Notes under the pieces: model-generated
What the model saw: the letters and a program-made list of their open reading frames with translations, nothing else
What the model was told of the DNA's origin: nothing
Databases searched by the model: none
From: Anisakis pegreffii
Taxonomy: Eukaryota > Nematoda > Chromadorea > Rhabditida > Anisakidae
Length of the DNA stretch: 64,000 nucleotides
Direction of reading: 5' to 3'
Assembly: GCA_035041965.1 (NCBI GenBank)
Contig: JAPYMA010000414.1
Span: 80,271 to 144,270 of the forward strand
Program-made: the position numbers and the translations under genes
Shown here: positions 62,938 to 64,000 of the stretch, piece by piece
How the letters are laid out: the number at the start of each line of letters is the position of its first letter
Numbering within the stretch: position 1 is the first letter of the stretch

Positions 62938-63315
62938 TTATCAGCAGCTCTGGCCCAATGTTTTTTTATTCGTCACATCCGCGAGCCCTATCGCTCCGCC
63001 AACAACAACAAGCCCTACAAGTGGAGAGTCGCTTGTCGAGTCAGATCGCTGAGCTGTTGACACGTTTCGCTGCGCAAACCACTGCGGCACGAACCGATGA
63101 CGACGATGTGGCGGCTGCGGCTGCGGCTGCTCTTCCAGACCTTGCAGCAACCACTGGTGGCTTAAGTGTGGAAATTCCGGCGATCACCTCGCCAGCCTCA
63201 CCGCACCTATTCTCATCGAACATCATCGACACGTCTAGACGCGCCAGTCGCACTAGTAAAGTCTTTCTGAGACGCCCAACAATCTCCATCCAAGACGACG
63301 GTCGTATTGTTATAG
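62938..63315 (+). CDS. Candidate exon F (phase 1-1), 126 codons
   Basis: Encodes ISSSGPMFFYSSHPRALSLR, a helical QQQQALQVESRLSSQIAELL, TRFAAQTTAARTDDDD, an Ala run, and SKVFLRRPTISIQDDGRIVIG. Acceptor GATGTAG (to 62937) and donor GTGCTG (63316), phase 1 both sides. High GC compared with the flanks. An alternative acceptor TTATCAG would need phase 2. Another GC-rich open island lies at 62686-62777 (AIKQAALKPSQRSVHAQPQS). Function unknown. Confidence 0.45.
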
Positions 63316-63346
63316 GTGCTGCTTTAGTTGATTGATTCAATTTTCA

Positions 63347-63416
63347 TCTGATCTCTAAACTCTAGACTGTAGTCGTCCTCCTCTGATCTCTAAACTCTAG
63401 ACTGTAGTCGTCCTCC
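63347..63416. repeat. 35-bp perfect tandem duplication
   Basis: TCTGATCTCTAAACTCTAGA followed by CTGTAGTCGTCCTCC occurs twice back to back, 30 bp after candidate exon F. A recent event, as the copies are identical. Confidence 0.95.
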
Positions 63417-64000
63417 TCTGATCTTCACTTTGCTACTATCTTCCATACGTTCACACTGAATCATCCATCCAATCGTGACAAACGCAATGATCTGATACAC
63501 ACGAATAAGTCTATCGTAGCTCACTTGCCTATAGCAAAGAGGAAAGTATTACAGTTAAATGAATAATCTTATTCTAATTATATGAACGCATTGATTCATT
63601 TCCCGGTTGAGTTGATTGCCCAAATGATTTGATTGGTAAACAATTGCAGTTTTTGGTTAGCTATCAATCACGTCTGTTGTTTATAGATCGATTTTTATTG
63701 TTGGCGTACTGCATCGGTAGATATAGTTTCAATTGGTTACTAGTTACTATTGCGTTAACGTTGTTGACACATTGCAGCAGTAACAAAAATTATTTGTTTC
63801 AGTATTACTCATTACTGTTCTAGTGTTATTATTATTATTATTAATAAATGTGTATTGTTTGGAAGCGATAAAATGATGATAGTTATATGAGCATGAAGAA
63901 GAAAATGAAATTTTACTCTTAAGAGGCGTTTAGCGAATTTGTGAGTTGGCTGTTTCGTTTACTCGGCTGTTAGTTGTGTTCTCGAGAGTTATTGTGGTGG

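Overview
The window looks like nuclear DNA of an animal, most likely a nematode. It holds multi-exon protein genes with short introns that nearly all run from GT to a TTTCAG-type acceptor. The AT-rich non-coding DNA is full of TAA/TTA, TGA and CTG runs. All exon models here were built by hand from splice consensus, reading phase and resemblance to remembered protein families; no search was run. In every multi-exon model the exon phases close exactly, which is strong internal support.

The left half (0-29 kb) is gene-dense. In order: the 5' half of an M13 neprilysin-type metallopeptidase (-, cut by the left edge); an ERCC8/CSA WD40 repair protein (+) converging on an ACOT8-type acyl-CoA thioesterase (-); a complete animal alpha-amylase (+); a small secreted protein with a His/Gly-rich tail (-, unrecognised, slight resemblance to nematode SXP/RAL-2 proteins); a RAD23 ubiquitin receptor (+); a COA7-type Sel1-repeat protein (+); and a PHYHIP-like protein (-). 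ERCC8 and RAD23 are both nucleotide-excision-repair factors. The rest are unrelated housekeeping or digestive genes, and nothing indicates an operon.

The right half (29-64 kb) is gene-poor. It has one tRNA-derived element near 30.0 kb and one large plus-strand gene beginning at 36.0 kb. That gene encodes a low-complexity protein with a leucine-rich adaptor (LURAP/FAM89-like) helix. A chain of Ala/Ser/Thr-rich open segments at 45.8, 48.2, 53.4, 58.1 and 62.9 kb can all be bounded by phase-1 splice sites. They may be later exons of the same gene, which would then have introns of 2-6 kb and run off the right edge.

The most interesting signal is in the amylase gene. Six CACGTG E-boxes in introns 2 and 3 form three pairs with exactly 5 bp between boxes, the geometry of carbohydrate response elements bound by Mondo/ChREBP-Mlx. 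Other unexplained structure includes several short dispersed intronic motifs (one carrying a perfect GTAAGT donor), a higher-order minisatellite, and an amylase lacking the usual Gly-rich loop.
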